This document shows positions 33,111-41,025 of a stretch of 41,025 nt of DNA, in pieces. The notes under the pieces were generated by a model. That model was not told where the DNA came from. It ran no database searches and was given only the letters and a program-made list of their open reading frames with translations. This DNA comes from Crocosphaera sp. (GTDB taxonomy: Bacteria > Cyanobacteriota > Cyanobacteriia > Cyanobacteriales > Microcystaceae): assembly GCA_030065735.1 (NCBI GenBank), contig JASJDD010000008.1, positions 1-41,025 on the forward strand. The letters are read 5' to 3'. The position numbers were made by a program, and so were the translations under genes. Positions within the stretch are counted from its first letter, which is position 1, and every line of letters starts with the position of its first letter.

Positions 33111-34835
33111 TCACAACAACCAAACTTCATAATAAGCTTTTTCAGCCATCAATTTACTTCGTTCTTCAATTTCTTTTTCAGTCCATTGAGTTGAATTTAA
33201 CAAATACTCATCAAGTGGATATTTTTTCTCTTTTAGAATCTCTATTTTTCTCATAAAATCACAATCTCTCAACTCTTCAGTATTAGTTTGTTTGTCAACT
33301 AATATCAAATTACCGATCTTACCAACTATTTCTTCATCTTCTTTTGATTGAGGTAGTAAATGTTCAATAGTAACAGAAGTATAATCAATAGGGAGTGCAT
33401 TACTATTTTTACCCATTAATTTTTCTAATATATATTGAATAAGTTTTTTCTGTCTTTGTTTATTTTTTGTATAAATTAAGTTCATAAAATTTACTTCAAA
33501 TTCCTCAAATGTAGGGATTTTATACTTAAGTTTTCTCAATAATTCTGTATTACTTGATTGAATTGTGCTAAGACTGTCAGTATTGGAAACTTTTTGGGCA
33601 AATTCAGAATAAAGTGGTCCAATTGAGCCAGATGATCTCTGTGAAGTGATAGCATTAAAAATAAAATGAAAACATTCTATTTTCCATAATATTTGACGTA
33701 AATATCTTAAAGTTAATTTCTTCTCCTTATAAGCTCTGATGAGAGATAAAACCATTGACGTTTGTTGTCTTACTCTAAAAAGACGTAACGCTTTTAAAGA
33801 TTGGTAAATAGTGGATTTTTCTTCAGGACTCCAAGAGTACCTATCTGGGGAAACAATAGAAAGATAGTAGTCCGAGTTTTTTTGAAACTCTAGTAATAAT
33901 TCCTGAGCTTTAGTTTCTGATTCATTTTTGTTAAAGGAATCAACATATTTTTTGATTTCTCCATACAATTTATTTTGAGTAGTTTCACCGTATTTAGATA
34001 GCCAATGATGGTAGAGAAAACTATCCACAAAATTTTGATCTAATCCATTATTATCAAATTTCTCTAAGATACGATTCCACATAGTTTTATAAGTATCTAA
34101 AGTAACATTAGCCTTCCTTAATTTTTCTAGTAATAAATTTTTTACCAAATCTGGCGTGGTTAAATCTTTTCCTCTAGTATTAAGAGTTTCAAAAATTAGA
34201 TAAGCATCATCCTCATTATCTAATTGAATAAATACCAACTTTAAAGAAAGAATTTTATTCCTAATTTCTTTCAATTTTTCTAATTTTGTTTTTTTTATTT
34301 CTGGCAATAAATCATCAGAAGAATCATAGTTACTTATAGTAGGAATAATTGAATAAAGTTGTTTATTAATTAATTCAAATGCTAGTTTTAAGTTCTGCTC
34401 TTCATTTCCTACTGTACATTGTATATCAGCTTTCTTAAAGCTTTGTATCTGATCTTGCAAATAAGGAAAAGATGTCTCTGAATTCAAAATATATTCATTG
34501 ATATTATCTATATTTGCTTTCTCAATGTATTGATGTACTCCTCTTGCTAAATTTTCTTCTCCATAATCAAGAAAAGCATTTCTTATGGCGGCTAAAAGTA
34601 AGGTAATCGTAGTTAATCTTTGTTGTCCATCAACTATGCCATAATAGGGTTTCTCGGTTTGATAAACAACCATTGAACCGATAAAATAATCTATATAATC
34701 TCTTAGAACAACATCATCCCAAAAGTTAATAACTTCTTCCTCAGTCCATGAATAAGGACGTTGAAATCTAGGAATCTTAAAGTAACCTAGAGAAAAAATA
34801 TCTTGAACTTCTTTGTCATTGGCTTCAATTTTCAT
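33111..34835 (-). CDS. DUF262/DUF1524 (GmrSD-like) protein
   Basis: 574 residues. The N-terminal ParB-like DUF262 domain has IPRFQRPYSW (21-30) and VDGQQRLTT (68-76), plus FETLNTRGKDLT further on; the C-terminal DUF1524 HNH-like domain has TIEHLLPQ (~485) and NLILV. Together they form the single-chain type IV restriction architecture of the GmrSD family, which uses NTP and cuts modified DNA. The His of IEHLLPQ is present; the target is unknown. It starts 18 bp from the tnsC remnant, as defence cargo of a Tn7-like element might. Confidence 0.88.
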   Translation of the reverse strand: MKIEANDKEVQDIFSLGYFKIPRFQRPYSWTEEEVINFWDDVVLRDYIDYFIGSMVVYQTEKPYYGIVDGQQRLTTITLLLAAIRNAFLDYGEENLARGVHQYIEKANIDNINEYILNSETSFPYLQDQIQSFKKADIQCTVGNEEQNLKLAFELINKQLYSIIPTISNYDSSDDLLPEIKKTKLEKLKEIRNKILSLKLVFIQLDNEDDAYLIFETLNTRGKDLTTPDLVKNLLLEKLRKANVTLDTYKTMWNRILEKFDNNGLDQNFVDSFLYHHWLSKYGETTQNKLYGEIKKYVDSFNKNESETKAQELLLEFQKNSDYYLSIVSPDRYSWSPEEKSTIYQSLKALRLFRVRQQTSMVLSLIRAYKEKKLTLRYLRQILWKIECFHFIFNAITSQRSSGSIGPLYSEFAQKVSNTDSLSTIQSSNTELLRKLKYKIPTFEEFEVNFMNLIYTKNKQRQKKLIQYILEKLMGKNSNALPIDYTSVTIEHLLPQSKEDEEIVGKIGNLILVDKQTNTEELRDCDFMRKIEILKEKKYPLDEYLLNSTQWTEKEIEERSKLMAEKAYYEVWLL

Positions 34836-36165
34836 AGATATATCTTGTATTGCAAAAATAAATGGGTTCGGTGCGATTGCTAAACCTAGCGAAGTTTGTC
34901 AACAAGGTAACTTCACCTATATAAACATTTTAGATGATTATTTGTGTGGCATCTTAACCGATTTAGCAAATATTCTTGATATTTACCCTCAAGTCATTAT
35001 TCACCCTCAATATAGTGTCACTCAAATTGTTTGGTTAAAGGTAGATTGTCCCCATGCGGGTTCTTTGAAAGGGTTATGTACAGATATATTTCTTGCTGTT
35101 GACAGGTTATTAGGAACTAACCACTTCAAAAAATTCGGTTCTAAGGGCAATTCTGAGGATTATATGTTAGCGCAAGTGGCACAGATTGCCCATACCCATC
35201 ATTTGGGGTTATTGGTGATTGATGAGATGCAAAATTTAGCCAATGCGAGAAGGGGACGGGATGATTTACTCAATTTTTTGGTCAAAATGGATAATATTAT
35301 TGGTATTTCCGTAATCAGAGTAGGAACCAATGAAGCAGAACCAATTTTGACAGGGAATTTTAGAAATGCGAGACGAGGAACAGGAGAAGGTGCAGTACGC
35401 TGGAAACCCATGGAAAATGACGAAGATTGGCAGTTTTTTGTGGAGGAAATGTGGGGTTATCAGTGGACAAAAACTGAGGTTCCCTATTCTCAGGAAATTA
35501 GTGACGCACTGTATGAAGAAACCCAAGGAATCATCGATATTGTGATTAAATTGTACAAAATGGTGCAATGGCGAGCTATTTGTCTCGGTAAAGATGAAAT
35601 AATTACAGTTGATTTCATTCACAAGGTTGCACAAGAAGGATTGTATCTAGTGAAACCGATGTTAGATGCGATACGTTCGGGGAATTTGGTACAAATGAAG
35701 AAGTACAAAGATATTGCTCCTGTAGATATTTCTGAGTATCGGGAAAAATGTTTAAATGATATTAATTTTGATGATTTAGCGGAATTAAGACGCATTAGAC
35801 GCAATAATAAGCAGTCAGCAACTATTTCACCTTTGTTGAAGCAAGTAATTGTGGAATTGCTAGAGTTAGAGGTTGAACCTGCTTTAGCGAAACGGTTAGG
35901 GGAAAGGATGATTAATGAAAATCCTGAAGAGACAGATATTACTAAGTTGGTTAATCAAGCTTATAAAATAGCATTGCAAGGGGAAGCATTTAATAGTAAA
36001 CCCAAGAAACCGAAGTCAAAGGGTAAATTAAACCCAAATTACACTGAAAATGATATGAGGAAGATTTTAGAGGAGGCTAAAAATAATCAAATTCCTGTTT
36101 ATGAACCGTTAGTGGCAGCAAACATTATTAAGGACAATCCTGAAGTCGATTTTTTCTTAATTTAA
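34813..36165 (+). pseudogene. tnsC: TnsC-like AAA+ ATPase of a Tn7-like transposon, N-terminally truncated
   Basis: The recognisable TnsC homology starts at about nt 34970: IYPQVIIHPQYSVTQIVWLK, DCPHAGSLKGLC, Walker B LLVIDEMQNLANAR, sensor segment VIRVGTNEAEP and QGIIDIVIKLY. A C-terminal region with YREKCLNDI follows. The Walker A GxxxxGK(S/T) that should stand ~15 residues before YPQVI is absent, and the first ~50 codons look unrelated, so the 5' part is lost. ATP binding should fail. It is larger and of a different type from the small V-K TnsC, so it belongs to a different element than the tnsB at 1345. tniQ follows 7 bp later. Confidence 0.8.
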
Positions 36166-36172
36166 TCAATTA

Positions 36173-37054
36173 ATGCTATCTTTCTTCCCAATTCCCTACC
36201 CTGATGAACTATTCTACAGTGTGCTGTGTCGTTATCATCTCAGGAGTGGAAACCGTAGTTTTCGACAGACACAGTTTGATTTATTCAATACAGCAGGAAA
36301 TAAGCAATATTATCTCGGATTACCGAACAATTTGGCTACTTTAGCCCATCAGTTACCTCTTGGTTCAAATTTAACCCTCACTCAGTTATTACGAGAGCAT
36401 ACCCTATTCCCCTATTATCGGACGTTTTTGACCAATCGTGAGGTGAAACGTTTACGGGAGTTGATGGAGGGTAAGGAAAGCAAGTCCATTGCACAGGTAG
36501 CAAAAATACCAAAGTTAAGGCTTTATTATCCTGAATATTTGCGATTTTGTCCCCAATGTTTAGCGGAAGATTTACAGCAGTATGGGGAGACGTATTGGCA
36601 TCGAAATCATCAAGTTTCGGGGATAAGGGTGTGTTTAACTCATCGGGTTGGGTTGCAAGATAGCAAGGTGTTGGTGTCGGAAATGGGTAAAGGGTTTATT
36701 GCTGCGGATGAGGATAATTGTGTACGGGATGGGATGAGTTATGATGAGGCGGTTTTGCAGGGTTTATGGGAGTTTGGGAAGGTAATTGAGGGGGAGATGA
36801 GGGAGAAAGGGGGTTTTAAGGGGTTGGAAGGGTTGAGGGACGAGTATAAGCAGGGTTTGATGAAGTTGGGGTTATTAGAGGAGGAGAGATTAGCTGAGGC
36901 GATTTTAGAGAGATATGGGGAAGGAGTGTTAAGGGTGATTCATCCAGAAATGATGGATAATTTGGGGGAATATGTGTCGGGGTGTTTGTTGGGGTGTGAT
37001 TTGTTGCAGGAAGTTGATAGGGTAGTTCATTGGTTGGTTGAGGGGATTTTGTGA
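36173..37054 (+). CDS. tniQ: TniQ/TnsD-family target-selection protein, short
   Basis: 293 residues. The N-terminus FPIPYPDELFYSVLCRYHLR and zinc-finger ligands C126, C129, H143 or H146, C154 and H157 are those of TniQ/TnsD. Full TnsD proteins are 450-600 residues, so the C-terminal DNA-recognition part is reduced: a helical DEYKQGLMKLG motif remains but the middle is missing. The 3' third of the gene is strikingly G-rich on the coding strand. It follows tnsC by 7 bp as an operon. Whether it is still functional is doubtful. Confidence 0.82.
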   Translation: MLSFFPIPYPDELFYSVLCRYHLRSGNRSFRQTQFDLFNTAGNKQYYLGLPNNLATLAHQLPLGSNLTLTQLLREHTLFPYYRTFLTNREVKRLRELMEGKESKSIAQVAKIPKLRLYYPEYLRFCPQCLAEDLQQYGETYWHRNHQVSGIRVCLTHRVGLQDSKVLVSEMGKGFIAADEDNCVRDGMSYDEAVLQGLWEFGKVIEGEMREKGGFKGLEGLRDEYKQGLMKLGLLEEERLAEAILERYGEGVLRVIHPEMMDNLGEYVSGCLLGCDLLQEVDRVVHWLVEGIL

Positions 37055-37114
37055 GATTAAGGGCTAATAAGTTGAGATAATGGGGAAAATGGTTTTAGTT
37101 TTAAGGATAGTGTT

Positions 37115-37507
37115 ATGTCGGATGCAACTCAGTTAACAGCAGATGAAATTCAGCAATATCGAGAGCAATTAAAAGATAATCCTGAAGCGATCGCTCAACT
37201 AGAAATTATTAAAAAGTGTGACGGAGATTTACAATATGCAACGATCAGATTAGCACGACGTTCAAATATTGATGAAGTTAGGACTATCGTTAGAGGAGAA
37301 AATGAAGAAAATTTTTGGCAAAAAGTCAAAGCGAAAGCACGCATAGTAGTTTGTAGAGATGGAATTCAAGATGATTTAGCTCCTAATATATTAGGTGGAT
37401 TAGTAGGTTTATTTGCAACTTGTGGTGATCCCCTTTTGGCAGTAGTTGCAACCCCTTTAGCTATTCATATTATCAAAGAAACCTTGGAAGATTTTTGCAA
37501 GTTTTAA
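37115..37507 (+). CDS. Small hypothetical protein with hydrophobic C-terminus
   Basis: 130 residues. A charged helical N-terminal half (LTADEIQQYREQLKDNPEAI) is followed by a hydrophobic stretch NILGGLVGLFATCGDPLLAV near the end that could enter a membrane. No family recognised. It runs tail-to-tail with the CHAT gene, with stop codons overlapping by 3 bp; it might be a partner or substrate, but nothing in the sequence shows this. Confidence 0.6.
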   Translation: MSDATQLTADEIQQYREQLKDNPEAIAQLEIIKKCDGDLQYATIRLARRSNIDEVRTIVRGENEENFWQKVKAKARIVVCRDGIQDDLAPNILGGLVGLFATCGDPLLAVVATPLAIHIIKETLEDFCKF

Positions 37508-40500
37508 ATTCCTGCTGCTGTAAAAGCTGTCCAGTAAAAGGGATTGTTAAAAAGTTGCTCATTAGGATCAATCCCTTCTATTCTATATTTTTCATCTTCA
37601 ATCCAGTCTATTACTTTCTTATCTATTAATTTTCTAAATTCATCCAAAGTTAATTTGTATTTGATTTGTTCTATAAGTTTTTGACAATTATCTAATTCAA
37701 CTGAATATTCTTCTACTGTCAAATTTCTTAACCAATTTTGAGCTATCTTTAAAGCCGCAGGAATAGAAAAATCTTGAGTTTCATCTAAGACAATTTCATA
37801 GAATTTCATCATTAAAAATGAAGTTGATAAGTCGCTAACTGCCCATAAACTACTAATAACGCTTGAACTTCCAGCGAATAGAAAACCAGCAGGTAAACCA
37901 ATATATTCATCGCTGATTGAATTCAAATCAATTAAACCTGTTTCGCAAGCAGAAAGCACCACTAAGCGAGCTTTCTTTAAGTCTAATTCAAAGATTTTTC
38001 CTAGTGTTAATTTATTAGTATTAGCTAATAGTAAAGCCGATTCTAGGGGATTATTAGGGTTAAATCTTCCATGACAAGAGAAGTGATAACAATGGCTTTC
38101 TGAGGCTTTAAGCTGAGTTGTAACAGTATTTTTAGTGGCGTTGTCTTTAGCAATAATTTCTTTTTGGTTGAATAAGGTTGAGATTATATTAACTTCTAAA
38201 TCAGTAAAAGTTAAGTCTTTGGTTGGATTTTGAATGGCGAAAAGGTTGGTTAATTGATTTAAGGGACGTTGTTTAGTAATTTGTAAAATTTGGCAACTGG
38301 GAGCATATTGTATATCATATTTATCTTGTAAAATACAGTTATTATCAATGGGTAACGCATGAATAGGTAAAATATGTAGAAACCAATGGGGAATAATAAT
38401 TAAGCGTTGACAGGTTTCAGGAATGAGAGAAATAATTTCGTTAATGTGTAGAGTATCAGCAAAGGTTTGTAATAAGTTAGAAAGTTGATTAATCCATTCT
38501 TGTTTACCTGTTTCGGAGTAGTAAAGCTGTAGATAATTATTAAGAGTATCAAATAATTTATTTCTGTCTTCTTCTGAAGATTGCCAAACTTTAACTATTT
38601 CATTGGCAGATACCACAAAAGCTAAAATCTTCTTAGCTGTGATGTACCATTGCAGCAGAGAAGTTGAGTCATTTGTTAAGGATTTAATATCTTCAAAGGA
38701 AATAGTTTCAACCTTTTCAGTTAAGCTAAAATTGGGATCAATGGGGGTTATTTCACGGTCAATGAGTTGATTTAATTCTTGTTTTAATTGATTGAGGTGA
38801 GTATAGTCAATTAAGATGGGTTGTCTTTGTTTATTTAGGGTTAAAATTTCTCCCCTATTGCGGGTTTGTTCTTGTTTGGCTAACTGTTGTTCTTCCCCCA
38901 AAATGGCACGACGGAGACGATCTAATTCAGTAATAATAGCTTGGGGGACATTACCTTTAGGATAGATATCTCGTTCGGTGAATAATTGGACTAGATATCG
39001 GGTTTTGCTGCGTTCAACGTATTCTAAAGCTTTATCAGGTTGCTTAAGGTTGAGATAGGATTGAACAATGCCATGATAAACATCCATTGCCTCGGAGAGA
39101 ATTTCTTGTTGTCGTTGGGGGTTTAAGGCTTCGAGTCGGGTATTTTCTACGGCTTCGATAGCTAAGTTATAGCCTTTGATTGCGGTTTTCCAGTCTTGAA
39201 TCAGGTTAGCAGCTTTCCCTAAGTTACCTCCTGTTCTCAAACAGTCTCTAGGAAAAGCCTTCGGGGTATATACTTCTAAAGACAGGTTATAAGCAGCGAT
39301 CGCCTCTTGTAGATTATCAGCCTTCCACTCTCTGATGCGATATAGACAACGATCTCTATAAGCAGTCCCCAGATTACTTTGTGACCTTGCCCAATCTTTA
39401 GGAAAGGCTTCACGGGTATATACTTCTAAAGACTGCTTTAAAGCTGCAATCGCTAATTCTAGATTATCTGCCCTTTCCCCTCTGATGCGATCACTATAAG
39501 CTATCCCCAGATTATTTTGTGTCATCGCCCATTGTTCAGGAAAGGCTTCACGAGTACATACTTCTAAAGACTGCTTTAAAGCCGCAATAGCTAATTCTAG
39601 ATTTTCTGCCCTGTCCTCTTTGATGCGATCTCTATAAGCATTTCCCAGGCTGTTTTGCGTCATTGCCCATTCATAAGGAAAGGCTTCACGAGTATATACT
39701 CCCAATGACAGGTTATAAGCGTCGATGGTGAATTCTAGATTATTTGCCCTGTTCCCTCGGATGCGATCACTATAAGCTATCCCCAGATTAGTTTGTGTCA
39801 TCGCCCATTGTTCAGGAAAGGCTTCACGGGTATAGACTCCTAAAGACTGCGTTAAAGCCGCAATAGCTAACTCTAGATTATCCGCCCTGTCCTCTCGGAT
39901 ACGATCTCTATAAGCATTCCCCAGATTATTTTGTGACCTTGCCCAATATTCAGGAAAAGCTTCACGAGTATAGACTTCTAATGACAGGTTATAAGCGTCG
40001 ATGGCGAATTCTAGATTATTTGCCCTGTTCCCTCGGATGCGATCACTATAAGCTATCCCCAGATTAGTTTGTGTCATCGCCCATTGTTCAGGAAAGGCTT
40101 CACGGGTTAAAACTTCTAATGACAGCTTAGAAGTTGCGATCGCTAATTCTAGATTATCTGCCCTTTTCCCTCTGATGCGATATAGATAAGCAGTCCCCAG
40201 ATTAGTTTGTGACCTTGCCCAATCTTTAGGAAAGGCTTCACGGGTATATACTTCTAAAGACTGCTTTAAAGCTGCAATAGCTAATTCTAGATTTTCTGCC
40301 CTTTCCCCTCTGATGCGATTTCTATAAGCATTTCCCAGGTTGTTTTGCGTCATTGCCCAACCTTCAGGAAAAGCTTCACGAGTATAGACTTCTAATGACA
40401 GGTTATAAGCGTCGATGGCTAACTCTAGATTTTCTGCCCTGTCCTCTCGGATGCGATCACTATAAGCATTTCCCAGGCTCGTTTGTGTACCTGCCCAATC

Positions 40501-41025
40501 TTCAGGAAAAGCATCACGAGTATAGATTTCTAAAGACAGGTTTAAAGCTGCAATAGCTGATTCTAGATTTTCTGCTCTTTCCCCTCTGATGCGATCACCA
40601 TAAGCAGTCCCCAGGCTCGTTTGTGTACTTGCCCATTGTTCAGGAAAGGCTTCACGAGTATAGACTTCTAAAGACAGGTTTAAAGCAGCGATGGCTAACT
40701 CTAGATTTTCTGCCCTTTTCCCTCTGATGCGAGTTCTATAAGCGACCCCCAGATTATGTTGTGACCTTGCCCATTGTTCAGGAAAGGCTGGACGGGTTAA
40801 AACTTCTAAAGACAGGTTTAAAGCAGCGATGGCTAACTCTAGATTATCTGCCCTTTCCCCTCTGATGCGATCACTATAAGCTAGCCCCAGATTATTTTGT
40901 GTCATTGCCCATTGTTCAGGAAAGGCTTCACGAGTATAGACTTCTAAAGACTGCTCTAAAGTAGCGATGGCTAACTCTAGATTATCTGCCCTTTCCCCTC
41001 TGATGCGATTACTATAAGCTATCCC
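37504..41025 (-). CDS. TPR-CHAT protein (caspase-like protease), 5' end outside the window
   Basis: The frame stays open to the window edge, so the start is not visible. At least 13 tandem repeats of ~50 residues (150 bp; unit like NLGIAYSDRIRGERADNLEL plus EAFPEQWA) fill about 550 residues, then normal TPRs, and the C-terminal CHAT domain. The catalytic dyad is present: His in HFSCHGRF and Cys in LSACETG; GLPAGFLFAGSSSVISSLW follows. CHAT proteases with TPR partners act in stress or phage-defence pathways (for example the Craspase TPR-CHAT), but no type III-E genes are here. Repeats are near-identical at DNA level, so copy number may vary. Confidence 0.9.
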   Translation of the reverse strand, partial: GIAYSNRIRGERADNLELAIATLEQSLEVYTREAFPEQWAMTQNNLGLAYSDRIRGERADNLELAIAALNLSLEVLTRPAFPEQWARSQHNLGVAYRTRIRGKRAENLELAIAALNLSLEVYTREAFPEQWASTQTSLGTAYGDRIRGERAENLESAIAALNLSLEIYTRDAFPEDWAGTQTSLGNAYSDRIREDRAENLELAIDAYNLSLEVYTREAFPEGWAMTQNNLGNAYRNRIRGERAENLELAIAALKQSLEVYTREAFPKDWARSQTNLGTAYLYRIRGKRADNLELAIATSKLSLEVLTREAFPEQWAMTQTNLGIAYSDRIRGNRANNLEFAIDAYNLSLEVYTREAFPEYWARSQNNLGNAYRDRIREDRADNLELAIAALTQSLGVYTREAFPEQWAMTQTNLGIAYSDRIRGNRANNLEFTIDAYNLSLGVYTREAFPYEWAMTQNSLGNAYRDRIKEDRAENLELAIAALKQSLEVCTREAFPEQWAMTQNNLGIAYSDRIRGERADNLELAIAALKQSLEVYTREAFPKDWARSQSNLGTAYRDRCLYRIREWKADNLQEAIAAYNLSLEVYTPKAFPRDCLRTGGNLGKAANLIQDWKTAIKGYNLAIEAVENTRLEALNPQRQQEILSEAMDVYHGIVQSYLNLKQPDKALEYVERSKTRYLVQLFTERDIYPKGNVPQAIITELDRLRRAILGEEQQLAKQEQTRNRGEILTLNKQRQPILIDYTHLNQLKQELNQLIDREITPIDPNFSLTEKVETISFEDIKSLTNDSTSLLQWYITAKKILAFVVSANEIVKVWQSSEEDRNKLFDTLNNYLQLYYSETGKQEWINQLSNLLQTFADTLHINEIISLIPETCQRLIIIPHWFLHILPIHALPIDNNCILQDKYDIQYAPSCQILQITKQRPLNQLTNLFAIQNPTKDLTFTDLEVNIISTLFNQKEIIAKDNATKNTVTTQLKASESHCYHFSCHGRFNPNNPLESALLLANTNKLTLGKIFELDLKKARLVVLSACETGLIDLNSISDEYIGLPAGFLFAGSSSVISSLWAVSDLSTSFLMMKFYEIVLDETQDFSIPAALKIAQNWLRNLTVEEYSVELDNCQKLIEQIKYKLTLDEFRKLIDKKVIDWIEDEKYRIEGIDPNEQLFNNPFYWTAFTAAGI

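Noticed and set aside
35199-35804. Minus-strand frames opposite tnsC
   Set aside because: They are shadows of the tnsC reading frame with no recognisable content.
37504-41025. Regular 150-bp repeats as a CRISPR-like or satellite array
   Set aside because: The unit is in frame, codes for TPR-like helices and is not separated by unique spacers.

Overview
The window looks like an accessory stretch of a unicellular, AT-rich cyanobacterial chromosome. Evidence: scattered GCGATCGC (HIP1) palindromes, an NblS/Hik33-type sensor kinase, a NifJ-type pyruvate:ferredoxin oxidoreductase, XisH/XisI pairs, many toxin-antitoxin (TA) modules, Uma2 and Rpn nucleases, and a TPR-CHAT protein. The style fits the Crocosphaera/Cyanothece group; the genus is an inference, nothing was searched.

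Region 1 (1-5.7 kb) is a nested graveyard of mobile DNA beside two tRNA genes. A tRNA-proximal transposon end (four ~20-bp-spaced TnsB-type sites, 5600-5682) lies about 30 bp from the 3' end of tRNA-Thr. Then come an IS200/IS605 element (tnpA/tnpB, ~3350-5351), a second cluster of TnsB-type sites (3229-3326) and a tnsB gene (3043-1345) closely resembling TnsB of type V-K CRISPR-associated transposons (CASTs). The tnsB is frameshifted by a small palindromic repeat, and the tnsC, tniQ, cas12k and CRISPR parts are absent. Its stop codon abuts a fragment of a PatG-like oxidase/protease gene, whose other side is cut by the end of a second copy of the same IS.

Region 2 (5.7-14.2 kb) is conventional: tRNA-Thr, tRNA-Tyr, nblS, a serine beta-lactamase-like hydrolase, a zinc-ribbon membrane protein, a lipoprotein, an amino-acid permease, a PBP4-type D,D-carboxypeptidase and a small DUF protein.

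Region 3 (14.2-19.2 kb) holds TA modules, some intact (BrnT type, ParE type) and some broken, interleaved with four copies of a ~100-bp repeat. It also has an internally deleted MBL-fold gene next to a membrane protein, and an Rpn-type nuclease gene flanked by a 53-bp direct repeat. nifJ (19.2-22.8 kb) follows, then a coiled-coil/PD-(D/E)XK protein.

Region 4 (23.9-33 kb) starts with a large Type IIG-like restriction/methylation gene truncated exactly at a repeat that recurs three more times downstream among antitoxin genes and toxin tails. Two xisH-xisI pairs, a Uma2 nuclease and the housekeeping gene glmS come next.

Region 5 (33-41 kb) has a DUF262/DUF1524 (GmrSD-like) gene, remnants of a second, different Tn7-like transposon (a tnsC lacking its Walker A and a short tniQ/tnsD), a small hydrophobic-tailed protein and a TPR-CHAT protein running off the window.

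The most interesting aspect is the decayed type V-K CAST next to tRNA-Thr, with duplicated ends, in the same window as an unrelated Tn7-like remnant beside a defence-type gene.
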